Assembly (NCBI RefSeq): GCF_001578805.1
Contig: NZ_KQ969158.1
Coordinates: forward strand, 70,928 to 113,358
DNA length: 42,431 bases
Source of the DNA: Streptococcus sp. DD10
GTDB lineage: Bacteria > Bacillota > Bacilli > Lactobacillales > Streptococcaceae
Direction: 5' to 3'
The first letter of the stretch is position 1; each line of letters begins with the position of its first letter. The notes below the pieces were generated by a model, which made no database searches, was not told the DNA's origin, and saw only the letters and a program-made list of their open reading frames with translations. The translations under genes and the position numbers were made by a program. Shown here piece after piece: positions 25,361 to 34,311 of this stretch.

Positions 25361-25467
25361 GATGATGTGAGAGCGTTAAAAGAATGCAGTGAAAATAGAA
25401 AGTTTGTAGCAGGAGCGATGCTCCAAGACAAACTTATCTTTTTCACCAAATTCTTAGCTCGAACTCA
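25361..25467 (-). repeat. operon repeat copy D, inverted orientation
   Basis: Parts: GATGATGTGAGAGCGTTAAA (25361-25380), GTGAAAATAG (25389-25398), AAGTTTGT (25400-25407) paired with ACAAACTT (25428-25435), tip GGAGC-gat-GCTCC (25412-25424), CTTTTTCAC (25438-25446), TTCTTAGCTCGAACTC (25451-25466). Confidence 0.7.
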
Positions 25468-25494
25468 AATTAAGATACAAAGCTCGTTGAAGAA

Positions 25495-25602
25495 CTAATT
25501 GAATACGGACTGAAAGCTGTGTAAAAAGATAATATCGTCTTGGCTCATCGAGCCGTCACCGATTTTCCTATTTTTACTTTGTCTACGTCCTTTGTATCAT
25601 AA
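25495..25602 (+). repeat. operon repeat copy E, forward orientation
   Basis: Parts: AATTGAATACGGACTGAAAG (25497-25516), TAAAAAGATA (25522-25531), tip GGCTC-atc-GAGCC (25542-25554), TTCCTATTTTTAC (25565-25577), TACGTCCTTTGTATCAT (25584-25600). Between D and E a fragment GATACAAAGCTCGTT (25474-25488) resembles the outer end of the element once more, hinting at a nested or decayed sixth copy. Confidence 0.7.
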
Positions 25603-25657
25603 TCCCCCCGTGAAAACTGGCCTTAAAGGCCTGACAATCTAACAGGAGAAAAACTAC

Positions 25658-26194
25658 ATGTCACGTATTGGTAATAAAGTTATCGTGTTGCCTGCTGGTG
25701 TTGAACTCACTAACAATGACAACCTAGTAACTGTTAAAGGACCTAAAGGAGAATTGACTCGTCAGTTCTCAAAAGATATTGAAATCCGTGTGGAAGGAAC
25801 TGAAGTAACTCTTCACCGTCCAAACGATTCAAAAGAAATGAAAACAATCCACGGAACTACTCGTGCCCTTTTGAACAACATGGTTGTTGGTGTTTCAGAA
25901 GGATTCAAGAAAGAACTTGAAATGCGTGGGGTTGGATACCGTGCTCAGCTTCAAGGAACAAAACTTGTTTTGGCTGTTGGTAAATCACATCCAGACGAAG
26001 TTGAAGCTCCAGAAGGAATTACTTTTGAACTTCCAAACCCAACTACAATTGTGATTAGTGGAATTTCAAAGGAAGTAGTTGGTCAAACAGCTGCTTACGT
26101 ACGTAGCCTTCGTTCACCAGAACCTTATAAAGGTAAAGGGATTCGTTACGTTGGTGAATTTGTTCGCCGCAAAGAAGGTAAAACAGGTAAATAA
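25658..26194 (+). CDS. rplF: 50S ribosomal protein L6
   Basis: A 178-aa protein near the GTPase-associated centre. [16 protein letters not shown] at the N terminus and signature [20 protein letters not shown] at the C terminus. RBS CAGGAG. Preceded by the D/E repeat pair. Confidence 0.98.
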   Translation: MSRIGNKVIVLPAGVELTNNDNLVTVKGPKGELTRQFSKDIEIRVEGTEVTLHRPNDSKEMKTIHGTTRALLNNMVVGVSEGFKKELEMRGVGYRAQLQGTKLVLAVGKSHPDEVEAPEGITFELPNPTTIVISGISKEVVGQTAAYVRSLRSPEPYKGKGIRYVGEFVRRKEGKTGK

Positions 26195-26200
26195 TGTTGT

Positions 26201-26219
26201 GTGGTTATTTTATAACCAC
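26201..26219 (+). other. hairpin in the rplF-rplR gap
   Basis: GTGGTTA (26201-26207) with TAACCAC (26213-26219), loop TTTTA. A palindrome GTGCTTAAGCAC follows at 26239-26250. No T run follows the hairpin, so termination is unlikely. Confidence 0.4.
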
Positions 26220-26278
26220 CCATCTATTTTCCAATTTTGTGCTTAAGCACGCAATTTAAAAATTAAGAGGTGAAAACT

Positions 26279-26635
26279 GTGATTTCTAAACCAGATAAAA
26301 ATAAACTCCGCCAAAAACGCCACCGTCGCGTTCGCGGAAAACTCTCTGGAACTGCTGATCGCCCACGTTTGAACATTTTCCGTTCTAATACAGGCATCTA
26401 CGCTCAAGTGATTGATGACGTAGCGGGTGTAACGCTCGCAAGTGCTTCAACTCTTGACAAAGAAGTTTCAAAAGGAACTAAAACTGAACAAGCCGTTGTT
26501 GTCGGCAAACTTGTTGCAGAACGTGCAGTTGCTAAAGGTATTTCTGAAGTGGTGTTCGACCGCGGTGGATATCTATATCACGGACGTGTGAAGGCTTTGG
26601 CTGATGCAGCTCGTGAAAACGGATTGAAATTCTAA
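26279..26635 (+). CDS. rplR: 50S ribosomal protein L18
   Basis: A 118-aa 5S rRNA-binding protein. The GTG at 26279 ([17 protein letters not shown]) is the likely start: AAGAGG lies 8 nt upstream and the length fits the family. An in-frame GTG at 26270 overlaps the RBS. C-terminal [20 protein letters not shown] is complete. Confidence 0.97.
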   Translation: MISKPDKNKLRQKRHRRVRGKLSGTADRPRLNIFRSNTGIYAQVIDDVAGVTLASASTLDKEVSKGTKTEQAVVVGKLVAERAVAKGISEVVFDRGGYLYHGRVKALADAARENGLKF

Positions 26636-26652
26636 TAGGAGGACACTATAAA

Positions 26653-27147
26653 ATGGCATTTAAAGACAATGCAGTAGAACTTGAAGAACGCGTAGTTGCT
26701 ATTAACCGTGTTGTTAAAGTTACTAAAGGTGGTAACCGTCTTCGCTTTGCAGCTCTTGTAGTTGTAGGTGACCGTAATGGTCGTGTTGGATTTGGTACTG
26801 GTAAAGCGAAAGAAGTACCAGAAGCTATTCGTAAAGCAATCGATGATGCAAAACGTAACTTAACAGAAGTACCAATGGTAGGTACAACTATCCCTCACGA
26901 AGTTCGTTCAGAATTTGGTGGAGCGAAAGTATTGTTGAAACCAGCTGTTGAAGGGGCAGGAGTTGCCGCTGGAGGTGCTGTTCGTGCTGTTGTTGAGTTG
27001 GCTGGAATTGCTGACATCACATCAAAATCACTTGGTTCAAATACTCCAATTAATATTGTTCGCGCAACTGTGGAAGGTTTGAAACAATTGAAACGTGCTG
27101 AAGAAGTAGCTGCTCTTCGTGGTATTTCAGTTTCTGACTTGGCATAA
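26653..27147 (+). CDS. rpsE: 30S ribosomal protein S5
   Basis: A 164-aa accuracy-related protein at the mRNA entry channel (spectinomycin site loop [18 protein letters not shown]). RBS AGGAGG. Confidence 0.98.
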   Translation: MAFKDNAVELEERVVAINRVVKVTKGGNRLRFAALVVVGDRNGRVGFGTGKAKEVPEAIRKAIDDAKRNLTEVPMVGTTIPHEVRSEFGGAKVLLKPAVEGAGVAAGGAVRAVVELAGIADITSKSLGSNTPINIVRATVEGLKQLKRAEEVAALRGISVSDLA

Positions 27148-27160
27148 GAAAGGGGATAAA

Positions 27161-27343
27161 ATGGCTCAAATTAAAATTACTTTGACGAAGTCTCCAATCG
27201 GACGCATCCCGTCACAACGTAAAACTGTTGTAGCACTTGGACTTGGTAAATTGAATAGCTCAGTTATCAAAGAAGATAACGCTGCAATCCGTGGTATGGT
27301 TACTGCAGTATCTCACTTAGTAACTGTTGAAGAAGTAAACTAA
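27161..27343 (+). CDS. rpmD: 50S ribosomal protein L30
   Basis: A 60-aa protein starting [14 protein letters not shown]. The start at 27161 is set by RBS AAAGGGG and by family length; an upstream in-frame start would read into the end of rpsE. Complete. Confidence 0.96.
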   Translation: MAQIKITLTKSPIGRIPSQRKTVVALGLGKLNSSVIKEDNAAIRGMVTAVSHLVTVEEVN

Positions 27344-27348
27344 TAATA

Positions 27349-27432
27349 TTAGGGGATGTGAGAAAGTTCTCATCCCCTAAAACTAAATATATGTATAGGC
27401 GAGTTTGTACAGGGAACACCTTTTTCCCTGTA
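27349..27432 (+). promoter_or_regulatory. two hairpins in the rpmD-rplO gap
   Basis: First: TTAGGGGATG (27349-27358) pairs perfectly with CATCCCCTAA (27371-27380), inner AGAA/TTCT with a 2-nt bulge. Second: TACAGGGA (27408-27415) with TCCCTGTA (27425-27432). The first resembles a terminator stem but is followed by A-rich, not T-rich, sequence. It may be an attenuator or processing element ahead of rplO-secY. Confidence 0.5.
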
Positions 27433-27465
27433 TGAGCGCTAGCATTTTACAAAAGAGGAGAAAAA

Positions 27466-27906
27466 ATGAAACTTCATGAATTGAAACCTGCTGAAGGTTC
27501 TCGTAAAGTCCGCAACCGTGTTGGTCGTGGTACTTCATCTGGTAATGGTAAAACTTCAGGTCGTGGTCAAAAAGGTCAAAAAGCTCGTAGCGGTGGTGGC
27601 GTACGTCCAGGATTTGAAGGTGGACAAACTCCATTGTTCCGTCGTCTTCCAAAACGTGGATTTACAAACATCAACGCTAAAGAATATGCGATTGTAAACC
27701 TTGAACAATTGAACGTATTTGAAGATGGAGCTGAAGTAACTCCAGTTGTTTTAATTGAAGCTGGAATTGTAAAAGCTGAAAAATCAGGCGTTAAAATTCT
27801 TGGTAATGGTGAGTTGACTAAGAAATTGACTGTGAAAGCAGCCAAATTCTCAAAATCAGCTGAGGCAGCTATTACAGCTAAAGGCGGTTCAGTAGAAGTC
27901 ATCTAA
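27466..27906 (+). CDS. rplO: 50S ribosomal protein L15
   Basis: A 146-aa protein with the Gly/Arg-rich N-terminal extension ([20 protein letters not shown]). Late assembly protein of the 50S subunit. RBS AGAGGAG. secY follows after 20 nt, as in most bacteria. Confidence 0.98.
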   Translation: MKLHELKPAEGSRKVRNRVGRGTSSGNGKTSGRGQKGQKARSGGGVRPGFEGGQTPLFRRLPKRGFTNINAKEYAIVNLEQLNVFEDGAEVTPVVLIEAGIVKAEKSGVKILGNGELTKKLTVKAAKFSKSAEAAITAKGGSVEVI

Positions 27907-27926
27907 TCGAATAAGCGGGGTGGCCT

Positions 27927-29234
27927 ATGTTCCTAAAAACATTGAAAGAAGCCTTGAAAGTAAAACAAGTACGTTCGAAGATTTTATTTACAATCTTTAT
28001 CTTACTTGTCTTTCGAATTGGTACTCATATTACAGTACCAGGTATTAATGCTCGAAGCCTTGAAGCGCTGAGTAACCTCTCTTTCTTGAATATGCTTAGT
28101 TTAGTATCAGGAAATGCTATGAGAAACTTTTCTGTTTTCGCTTTAGGGGTAAGTCCTTATATTACTGCTTCCATCGTTGTTCAACTCTTACAAATGGATA
28201 TCGTTCCTAAATTTGTTGAATGGGGAAAACAAGGTGAGGTTGGCCGAAGAAAGTTAAATCAAGCTACTCGTTATATCGCCCTAGCTTTGGCCTTTGTCCA
28301 GTCTATTACGATTACAGCTGGTTTTCAGACATTGTCAAGTGCACAATTGGTATCAACTCCAAACTTACAAACCTATCTTTTGATTGGTGCTATTTTGACA
28401 ACCGGTTCTATGATTGTAACCTGGTTAGGTGATTTAATTACCGATAAGGGATATGGTAATGGCGTTTCTATGATTATCTTTGCAGGGATTATTTCCGCAA
28501 TACCAGAGATGATTCAAAGTATCTATGTTGATTATTTTGTCAACGTCCCTAGTGAACGATTCCAATCTTCTCTCGTATTTGTAGGGATTTTCACTCTTGT
28601 TGCTTTGGCAATCATCTTCTTTACAACTTATGTGCAACAAGCAGAATATAAAATTCCAATTCAGTATACTAAAGTTGCACAAGGGGCGCCGTCTAGCTCC
28701 TATCTTCCCTTAAAGGTTAATCCAGCAGGGGTTATACCAGTAATTTTCGCTTCTTCTATCACAGCAGCACCGCCAGCGATTCTACAATTCTTAGGTTCTA
28801 GTAACCCATCAGCAACTTGGATTCGCACTTTACAGAATATTTTTAATACTGCCAATCCGAGTGGAATCGCCATTTATGCTCTATTGATTATACTTTTTAC
28901 GTTCTTCTATACTTTTGTACAGATAAATCCTGAGAAGACCGCTGAAAACCTTCAAAAGAGTGGTGCATATATACCGGGTGTGCGACCAGGTAAGGGAACA
29001 GAGCAGTTTATGTCTGTAACTTTACGACGATTAGCAGCGGTAGGTTCTTTATTCCTTGGCTTTATTTCTATTTTACCAATCATTGCTCGCGATGCATTTG
29101 GCTTGACAGATATCGTTGCTCTAGGAGGAACCAGTCTTCTGATCATTATTTCAACAGGTATTGATGGAATGAAGCAGCTAGAAGGCTATCTCTTAAAGAG
29201 GAAATATACTGGCTTTATGAATACAACAGAATAG
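27927..29234 (+). CDS. secY: protein translocase subunit SecY
   Basis: A 435-aa polytopic protein with ten predicted membrane helices, the channel of the Sec translocon. Signatures: FRIGTHITVPGIN after the first helix, the plug-side GNAMRNFSVFALGVSPYITASIVVQLLQ, and the cytoplasmic loop QINPEKTAENLQKSGAYIPG that contacts SecA and the ribosome. RBS AAGCGGGGTGG region. Followed by a 299-nt gap with hairpins before adk. Confidence 0.98.
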   Translation: MFLKTLKEALKVKQVRSKILFTIFILLVFRIGTHITVPGINARSLEALSNLSFLNMLSLVSGNAMRNFSVFALGVSPYITASIVVQLLQMDIVPKFVEWGKQGEVGRRKLNQATRYIALALAFVQSITITAGFQTLSSAQLVSTPNLQTYLLIGAILTTGSMIVTWLGDLITDKGYGNGVSMIIFAGIISAIPEMIQSIYVDYFVNVPSERFQSSLVFVGIFTLVALAIIFFTTYVQQAEYKIPIQYTKVAQGAPSSSYLPLKVNPAGVIPVIFASSITAAPPAILQFLGSSNPSATWIRTLQNIFNTANPSGIAIYALLIILFTFFYTFVQINPEKTAENLQKSGAYIPGVRPGKGTEQFMSVTLRRLAAVGSLFLGFISILPIIARDAFGLTDIVALGGTSLLIIISTGIDGMKQLEGYLLKRKYTGFMNTTE

Positions 29235-29355
29235 AATCTATTTTGAAATAAAACTTCAGAGTAGATAGATGATTTTTAAAAAAACACTGATAGCGCAGTA
29301 GTTGATTGTTTCTAACAAGACTTTTAAACTTGGAAGAAATACAAATCATCTTTGC

Positions 29356-29396
29356 GGGGGTAAGACAAGACTAAAAGGTAGTTCCGTCTTACTCCC
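29356..29396 (+). other. hairpin 1 in the secY-adk gap
   Basis: GGGGGTAAGAC (29356-29366) pairs with GTCTTACTCCC (29386-29396) over 11 bp with one G-U pair; 19-nt loop. Confidence 0.5.
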
Positions 29397-29400
29397 TCTA

Positions 29401-29455
29401 TTTTGTTTTTTAATGAGGGTGGAATACATTATTCTACTTTCATTTAAAAACAAAA
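29401..29455 (+). repeat. long inverted repeat in the secY-adk gap
   Basis: The 16-nt arms TTTTGTTTTTTAATGA (29401-29416) and TCATTTAAAAACAAAA (29440-29455) match at 15 positions. Inside, GTGGAA (29419-29424) can pair with TTCTAC (29432-29437) with one G-U pair. Together with hairpin 1 it fills the middle of the 299-nt gap; the rest (29235-29355 and 29456-29533) shows no gene. Confidence 0.5.
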
Positions 29456-29533
29456 AAGAACTTTCAAAATTTTATCTATGTTTCTATCAAGTATAGGGGT
29501 ATGGATAGTGAAAGAAGGTAAAGGAGATTTAAT

Positions 29534-30172
29534 ATGAACCTATTGATTATGGGCCTACCAGGGGCTGGTAAGGGAACACAAGCAGCAAAAATTGTAGAAA
29601 CTTTCAATGTTGCTCACATTTCTACTGGTGATATGTTTCGGGCAGCTATGGCAAATGAAACTGAAATGGGAATTTTAGCGAAGAGCTATATCTCCAAAGG
29701 AGAATTGGTGCCAGACGATGTTACGAATGGTATCGTCAAAGAACGACTAGCTCAAGAGGATATTAAGGAAACGGGCTTTTTGTTGGATGGTTTTCCTCGT
29801 ACAATTGAACAGGCACATGCCTTAGATCAAATTTTATCGGAATTGGATCTAGAACTTGAAGGAGTTATTAATATTGAGGTAAATCCGGATAGTTTACTTG
29901 AACGCTTGAGTGGTCGTATTATCCATAAAGAAACGGGTGAAACTTTCCATAAAGTCTTTAACCCGCCAATTGACTATAAAGAGGAAGACTACTACCAACG
30001 TGAAGATGATAAACCAGAAACGGTCAAGCGCCGTTTAGATGTTAATATTGCACAAGGAGAACCAATTATTGAACATTATCGTGCAAAAGGGTTGGTTCAC
30101 GATATTCAAGGAAATCAAGATATCAATGATGTATTCGCTGACATAAAAAAAGTCTTGACAAATTTGAAATAA
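29534..30172 (+). CDS. adk: adenylate kinase
   Basis: A 212-aa enzyme catalysing ATP + AMP = 2 ADP. P loop [10 protein letters not shown] (residues 7-16), AMP site [18 protein letters not shown]. The lid contains no four-Cys zinc motif ([19 protein letters not shown]), unlike Bacillus Adk. RBS AAGGAG. Co-transcribed with secY in many Firmicutes. Confidence 0.98.
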   Translation: MNLLIMGLPGAGKGTQAAKIVETFNVAHISTGDMFRAAMANETEMGILAKSYISKGELVPDDVTNGIVKERLAQEDIKETGFLLDGFPRTIEQAHALDQILSELDLELEGVINIEVNPDSLLERLSGRIIHKETGETFHKVFNPPIDYKEEDYYQREDDKPETVKRRLDVNIAQGEPIIEHYRAKGLVHDIQGNQDINDVFADIKKVLTNLK

Positions 30173-30185
30173 AAGGTTTTTAGGC

Positions 30186-30214
30186 TTGCAATATCTAATA
30201 AAATTTGTTAGAAT
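30186..30214 (+). promoter_or_regulatory. promoter of infA and the alpha operon
   Basis: -35 TTGCAA (30186-30191), 17-nt spacer, -10 TAGAAT (30209-30214) with extended TG. The leader carries a hairpin TTCCCTC (30237-30243) with GAGGGAA (30252-30258). It gives infA through rplQ a start separate from the S10-spc mRNA. Confidence 0.75.
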
Positions 30215-30286
30215 GAATTAGTCTGACTTATAATTGTTCCCTCTGCTTCTGGAGGGAAAAATCGAAATTTAGGGAGGTGCTTTTGC

Positions 30287-30505
30287 GTGGCAAAAGACGA
30301 TGTGATTGAAGTAGAAGGCAAAGTAGTTGATACCATGCCTAATGCTATGTTTACGGTTGAACTTGAAAATGGACATCAGATTTTAGCAACAGTTTCTGGT
30401 AAAATTCGTAAAAACTATATTCGTATTTTAGCGGGAGATCGTGTTACTGTGGAGATGAGTCCATATGACTTAACACGTGGACGTATCACATACCGCTTTA
30501 AATAG
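30287..30505 (+). CDS. infA: translation initiation factor IF-1
   Basis: A 72-aa OB-fold protein, GTG start with [29 protein letters not shown] at the N terminus and [15 protein letters not shown] at the C terminus. It blocks the A site of the 30S subunit during initiation. Confidence 0.98.
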   Translation: MAKDDVIEVEGKVVDTMPNAMFTVELENGHQILATVSGKIRKNYIRILAGDRVTVEMSPYDLTRGRITYRFK

Positions 30506-30529
30506 TCGAAAAACTTGGAGGCATAAGAA

Positions 30530-30646
30530 ATGAAAGTAAGACCATCGGTCAAACCAATTTGCGAATACTGTAAAGTAATTCGTCGTAATGGTCGTGTTAT
30601 GGTAATTTGTCCTGCAAATCCAAAACACAAACAACGTCAAGGTTAA
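30530..30646 (+). CDS. rpmJ: 50S ribosomal protein L36
   Basis: A 38-aa protein, [17 protein letters not shown] to KHKQRQG. It holds the zinc ligands Cys11, Cys14, Cys27 and His32-type, so this is the zinc form. RBS TTGGAGG. It was found by reading the gap between infA and rpsM. Confidence 0.97.
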
Positions 30647-30663
30647 GATAGAAAGGAGAAAAT

Positions 30664-31029
30664 ATGGCTCGTATTGCTGGAGTTGACATTCCAAATGACA
30701 AACGTGTAGTAATTTCACTTACTTACGTGTATGGTATTGGACTTCCTACATCTAAAAAAATTCTTGCTGCTGCGGGGATTTCGGAAGATATTCGTGTTCG
30801 TGATTTGACTAGTGATCAAGAAGATGCTATTCGTCGTGAAGTTGATGCAATTAAAGTTGAAGGTGACCTTCGTCGTGAAGTAAACTTGAACATCAAACGT
30901 TTGATGGAAATCGGTTCTTACCGTGGAATTCGTCATCGTCGTGGACTTCCTGTTCGTGGACAAAACACTAAAAATAATGCGCGCACTCGTAAAGGTAAAG
31001 CTGTTGCGATTGCAGGTAAGAAAAAATAA
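30664..31029 (+). CDS. rpsM: 30S ribosomal protein S13
   Basis: A 121-aa head protein contacting P-site tRNA and the subunit bridge. [21 protein letters not shown]-terminal [29 protein letters not shown]. Confidence 0.98.
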   Translation: MARIAGVDIPNDKRVVISLTYVYGIGLPTSKKILAAAGISEDIRVRDLTSDQEDAIRREVDAIKVEGDLRREVNLNIKRLMEIGSYRGIRHRRGLPVRGQNTKNNARTRKGKAVAIAGKKK

Positions 31030-31046
31030 TATAGGAGGTAAAAAAA

Positions 31047-31430
31047 TTGGCTAAACCAACACGTAAACGTCGTGTGAAAAAGAATATCGAATCTGGTATT
31101 GCTCATATTCACGCTACATTTAATAACACTATTGTTATGATTACTGATGTGCATGGTAATGCAATTGCTTGGTCATCAGCTGGAGCACTTGGTTTTAAAG
31201 GTTCTCGTAAATCTACACCATTTGCGGCTCAAATGGCTTCTGAAGCTGCTGCTAAATCTGCACAAGAACACGGTCTTAAATCAGTTGAAGTTACTGTAAA
31301 AGGTCCAGGTTCTGGTCGTGAGTCAGCTATTCGTGCTCTTGCTGCCGCTGGTCTTGAAGTAACCGCTATTCGCGATGTGACTCCTGTACCACACAATGGT
31401 GCTCGTCCTCCAAAACGTCGCCGTGTATAA
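31047..31430 (+). CDS. rpsK: 30S ribosomal protein S11, TTG start
   Basis: A 127-aa platform protein near the mRNA exit. It begins at TTG (31047) with the strong RBS TAGGAGG, reading [13 protein letters not shown]; no ATG fits. C terminus [18 protein letters not shown] is complete. Confidence 0.97.
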
Positions 31431-31475
31431 TCATAACCTACACAGCTTTTCGTTTTAAGAGGGAGTAGTAACTAA

Positions 31476-32411
31476 ATGATTGAGTTTGAAAAACCAAATA
31501 TAACAAAAATTGATGAAAATAAAGATTATGGCAGATTTGTAGTAGAACCACTTGAACGTGGTTATGGTACAACTCTTGGAAACTCACTTCGTCGTGTACT
31601 TCTTGCTTCACTTCCAGGTGCTGCTATTACTTCAATCAACATTGAAGGTGTACTCCACGAATTTGATACAGTTCCAGGTGTTCGTGAAGATGTGATGCAA
31701 ATCATCTTGAATCTTAAGGGCATTGCTGTAAAATCTTACGTCCAAGACGAAAAGATAATTGAACTAGATGTTGAAGGACCTGCTGAAATTACAGCTGGTG
31801 ACATCTTGACAGATAGTGATATTGAAATTGTAAATCCAGACCATTATCTATTTACGATTGGGGCAGGTGCTAGTTTTAGAGCTACGATGACTGTTAATAC
31901 AGGTCGTGGGTATGTACCAGCTGACGAAAATAAAAAAGATGATGCTCCGGTGGGGACATTAGCAGTAGATGCAATCTATACTCCAGTGTCCAAAGTTAAT
32001 TACCAAGTTGAGCCAGCTCGTGTTGGTAGCAATGATGGTTTTGACAAACTAACCCTTGAAATCATGACTAATGGAACCATTATTCCAGAAGACGCTCTAG
32101 GTTTATCCGCACGTATTTTGACTGAACATCTAGATTTATTTACAAATCTAACAGAAATTGCACTTTCAGCTGAAGTAATGAAAGAGGCAGAATCAAGTTC
32201 AGATGATCGTGTTCTAGAACGTACAATCGAAGAATTGGATCTATCAGTTCGCTCATATAACTGTTTGAAACGTGCCGGTATTAATACGGTGTTTGATTTG
32301 ACAGAAAAATCTGAAGCGGAAATGATGAAAGTAAGAAACTTAGGCCGCAAGAGCTTGGAAGAAGTTAAAGTTAAACTTGCAGATCTTGGTCTAGGCTTAA
32401 AAGAGAAATAA
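31476..32411 (+). CDS. rpoA: RNA polymerase alpha subunit
   Basis: A 311-aa protein. N-terminal dimerisation domain ([21 protein letters not shown]), flexible linker near residue 230, C-terminal domain binding UP elements and activators ([20 protein letters not shown]). RBS GAGGGAG. Confidence 0.98.
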   Translation: MIEFEKPNITKIDENKDYGRFVVEPLERGYGTTLGNSLRRVLLASLPGAAITSINIEGVLHEFDTVPGVREDVMQIILNLKGIAVKSYVQDEKIIELDVEGPAEITAGDILTDSDIEIVNPDHYLFTIGAGASFRATMTVNTGRGYVPADENKKDDAPVGTLAVDAIYTPVSKVNYQVEPARVGSNDGFDKLTLEIMTNGTIIPEDALGLSARILTEHLDLFTNLTEIALSAEVMKEAESSSDDRVLERTIEELDLSVRSYNCLKRAGINTVFDLTEKSEAEMMKVRNLGRKSLEEVKVKLADLGLGLKEK

Positions 32412-32426
32412 TAAAAGGAGGAACTC

Positions 32427-32813
32427 ATGGCTTACCGTAAACTAGGTCGTACTAGCTCACAACGTAAAGCGATGCTTCGTGATTTGACTACAGATCTTTT
32501 GATCAATGAATCAATCGTAACAACTGAAGCTCGTGCTAAAGAAATCCGTAAAACAGTTGAAAAAATGATTACCCTTGGTAAACGTGGTGATTTGCATGCT
32601 CGTCGTCAAGCAGCTGCTTTTGTACGTAACGAAATTGCATCAGAAAATTATGATGAAGCTACTGATAAGTATACATCTACTACAGCACTTCAAAAATTGT
32701 TCTCAGAAATTGCACCTCGCTACGCTGAACGTAATGGTGGATATACACGTATCCTTAAAACTGAACCACGTCGTGGTGATGCTGCCCCAATGGCAATCAT
32801 TGAATTAGTTTAA
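32427..32813 (+). CDS. rplQ: 50S ribosomal protein L17
   Basis: A 128-aa last gene of the alpha operon. [21 protein letters not shown]-terminal [29 protein letters not shown] structured region and a long terminator follow. Confidence 0.98.
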   Translation: MAYRKLGRTSSQRKAMLRDLTTDLLINESIVTTEARAKEIRKTVEKMITLGKRGDLHARRQAAAFVRNEIASENYDEATDKYTSTTALQKLFSEIAPRYAERNGGYTRILKTEPRRGDAAPMAIIELV

Positions 32814-32829
32814 GTTCATCAATTTTGTT

Positions 32830-32910
32830 GAGTGTTATGATGATGGAGGCTCGTCCTCTTAGTCTAGCTCTGGTCTACCGCTAGGTTTTTCCTAGCGGGA
32901 ACACTCATCA
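32830..32910 (+). ncRNA. candidate three-way-junction RNA after rplQ
   Basis: P1 GAGTGTT (32830-32836) with AACACTC (32900-32906). Inside are P2 GAGG (32846-32849) with CCTC (32855-32858) and P3 CCGCTAGG (32878-32885) with CCTAGCGG (32891-32898), loop TTTTT. An alternative pairs ATGATG (around 32837-32844) with CATCAT (32906-32911). No known RNA family was recognised. It may be a 3' UTR structure or a processed small RNA. Confidence 0.45.
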
Positions 32911-32926
32911 TATTGTAAATGATGTG

Positions 32927-32982
32927 AACGCTTGTTTACGAAATTGCTTTGTTTAGAAACAATTTCGTAAGCAGGCGTTTTG
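32927..32982 (+). terminator. terminator of the ribosomal superoperon
   Basis: A 20-bp stem, AACGCTTGTTTACGAAATTG (32927-32946) with CAATTTCGTAAGCAGGCGTT (32960-32979), with two G-U pairs and a short T tail. It is the longest terminator-like hairpin of the window. Confidence 0.85.
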
Positions 32983-33005
32983 TTATATGAATATTTTTCT
33001 GAATT

Positions 33006-33014
33006 TGTTATAAT
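33006..33014 (+). promoter_or_regulatory. promoter of the GCL-like gene
   Basis: TATAAT (33009-33014) with extended TG (33006-33007). The -35 (TATGAA, 32986-32991) is weak. Confidence 0.55.
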
Positions 33015-33042
33015 AAAACAAGAGAATCTAAAGGAGTAGACT

Positions 33043-34311
33043 ATGTTAACCTCAGTTGATTTACTTAAAAATCGTTATTTGTCTCATATTAAGCCAGATC
33101 CGAGTCTCTTAATTGGTGTAGAGTTAGAGTTTCCAATTGTTGAAAAAATGGGAAATCCAACGAGTATAAAAGTAACGACTGAACTAATGAAGACACTAGC
33201 TCAGAGTATGGTTGTAGAAAAGATCGATGAGGATGGGAATCCTATACAATTACTAAATCCTGAAACGGGTGATCGGATTTTATTTGAAGTGTCATATACC
33301 ACAATAGAGTTTGCCTTTGCTCCAGTTTCTGCTATTCATGAAGTGGAAAAACGGTTTCTTGACTTATTTGATCGCATTCAGGAGATACTTGAAAAAAATC
33401 ATCATGAGATTCAGGGATGGGGAGTAAATCCTAATTGGCAAATAAATGATAATCACGCTGTTAAGTCTCCTCGATATGAGATGCTCATGTCTTATTTATC
33501 CTTAGCATTGAATAAAAATCATAAAGATTTACACGATTATTATGATTATGGGAGTTTTATTTGTGGTAGTCAAGTTCAGCTTGATGTTTCTAGAGAAAAT
33601 TACCTTCATGTCATAAATGCTTTTAATCAGTTGGAGCCTCTAAAAGCTTTCTTATTTGCTAATTCAGAATTTTGGGGGCAGGATTGGGATCTTAAAATTA
33701 GTCGTGACTTTTTTTGGGAAGGATCAATGCATGGAATTTTCAAAGAAAATGTTGGAGTTAACCCAGTTGATTTTAAGACAGAAGATGAATTTTTTACCTA
33801 TTTAGATCAGTCAGCTATCTTTACTGCCAAACGTGGGGAGAAAACTTATTTTTTTGAACCGATACGAGCCACTGACTATCTAGATATGGGACCATTTGAA
33901 GCATATGATTTAAATGGGAATGTCGTCCTTTTGGAACCTGAGGTTCAAGATTTTGATTTTCATCGAAGTTATCAATACCAGGATTTGACAACTAGGGGAA
34001 CAGTGGAATTTCGGAGTGTTTGTACGCAACCTCTAGATCGAACGTTTGCACCAGCTGCTTTTCACCTAGGATTATTAGTGGTGTTGGAAGAGGTAGAAAA
34101 ATATTTAGAATCTTGCCCTTTTTTCCTTACTTATGGTCGAAATTATCCTGCACTTCGTCGGCAGTTTTCAAAGAAGTTGCTAACGGAAAAGGAGAAATTA
34201 GATATGGAAATATTTGCGACGGATATTTTAAGAATTGCTTATGAAGGTTTGTTAAGTCGTGGTTTGGGAGAAGAGCAATATTTACGTCCTCTTTGTCTAG
34301 GGAGATTTTAG
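33043..34311 (+). CDS. glutamate-cysteine-ligase-like protein (GCS2 family)
   Basis: A 422-aa cytoplasmic enzyme of the carboxylate-amine ligase / GCS2 group. It begins LLIGVELEFPIVEKMG, the typical acidic motif (GxExEF-like), and has FEVSYTTIEFAFAP, the glutamate/metal region found in gamma-glutamylcysteine synthetases, and RGTVEFRSVCTQPLD near residue 325. Gamma-glutamyl peptide synthesis is the likely activity; the actual substrates cannot be read. It is not the long GshAB fusion, since the ATP-grasp half is missing. RBS AAAGGAG. Single-gene unit before the mevalonate operon. Confidence 0.75.
   Translation: MLTSVDLLKNRYLSHIKPDPSLLIGVELEFPIVEKMGNPTSIKVTTELMKTLAQSMVVEKIDEDGNPIQLLNPETGDRILFEVSYTTIEFAFAPVSAIHEVEKRFLDLFDRIQEILEKNHHEIQGWGVNPNWQINDNHAVKSPRYEMLMSYLSLALNKNHKDLHDYYDYGSFICGSQVQLDVSRENYLHVINAFNQLEPLKAFLFANSEFWGQDWDLKISRDFFWEGSMHGIFKENVGVNPVDFKTEDEFFTYLDQSAIFTAKRGEKTYFFEPIRATDYLDMGPFEAYDLNGNVVLLEPEVQDFDFHRSYQYQDLTTRGTVEFRSVCTQPLDRTFAPAAFHLGLLVVLEEVEKYLESCPFFLTYGRNYPALRRQFSKKLLTEKEKLDMEIFATDILRIAYEGLLSRGLGEEQYLRPLCLGRF

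Noticed and set aside
29302..29496. A 64-aa ORF in the secY-adk gap
   Set aside because: It has no RBS, and its sequence is explained by the two inverted repeats in the gap.
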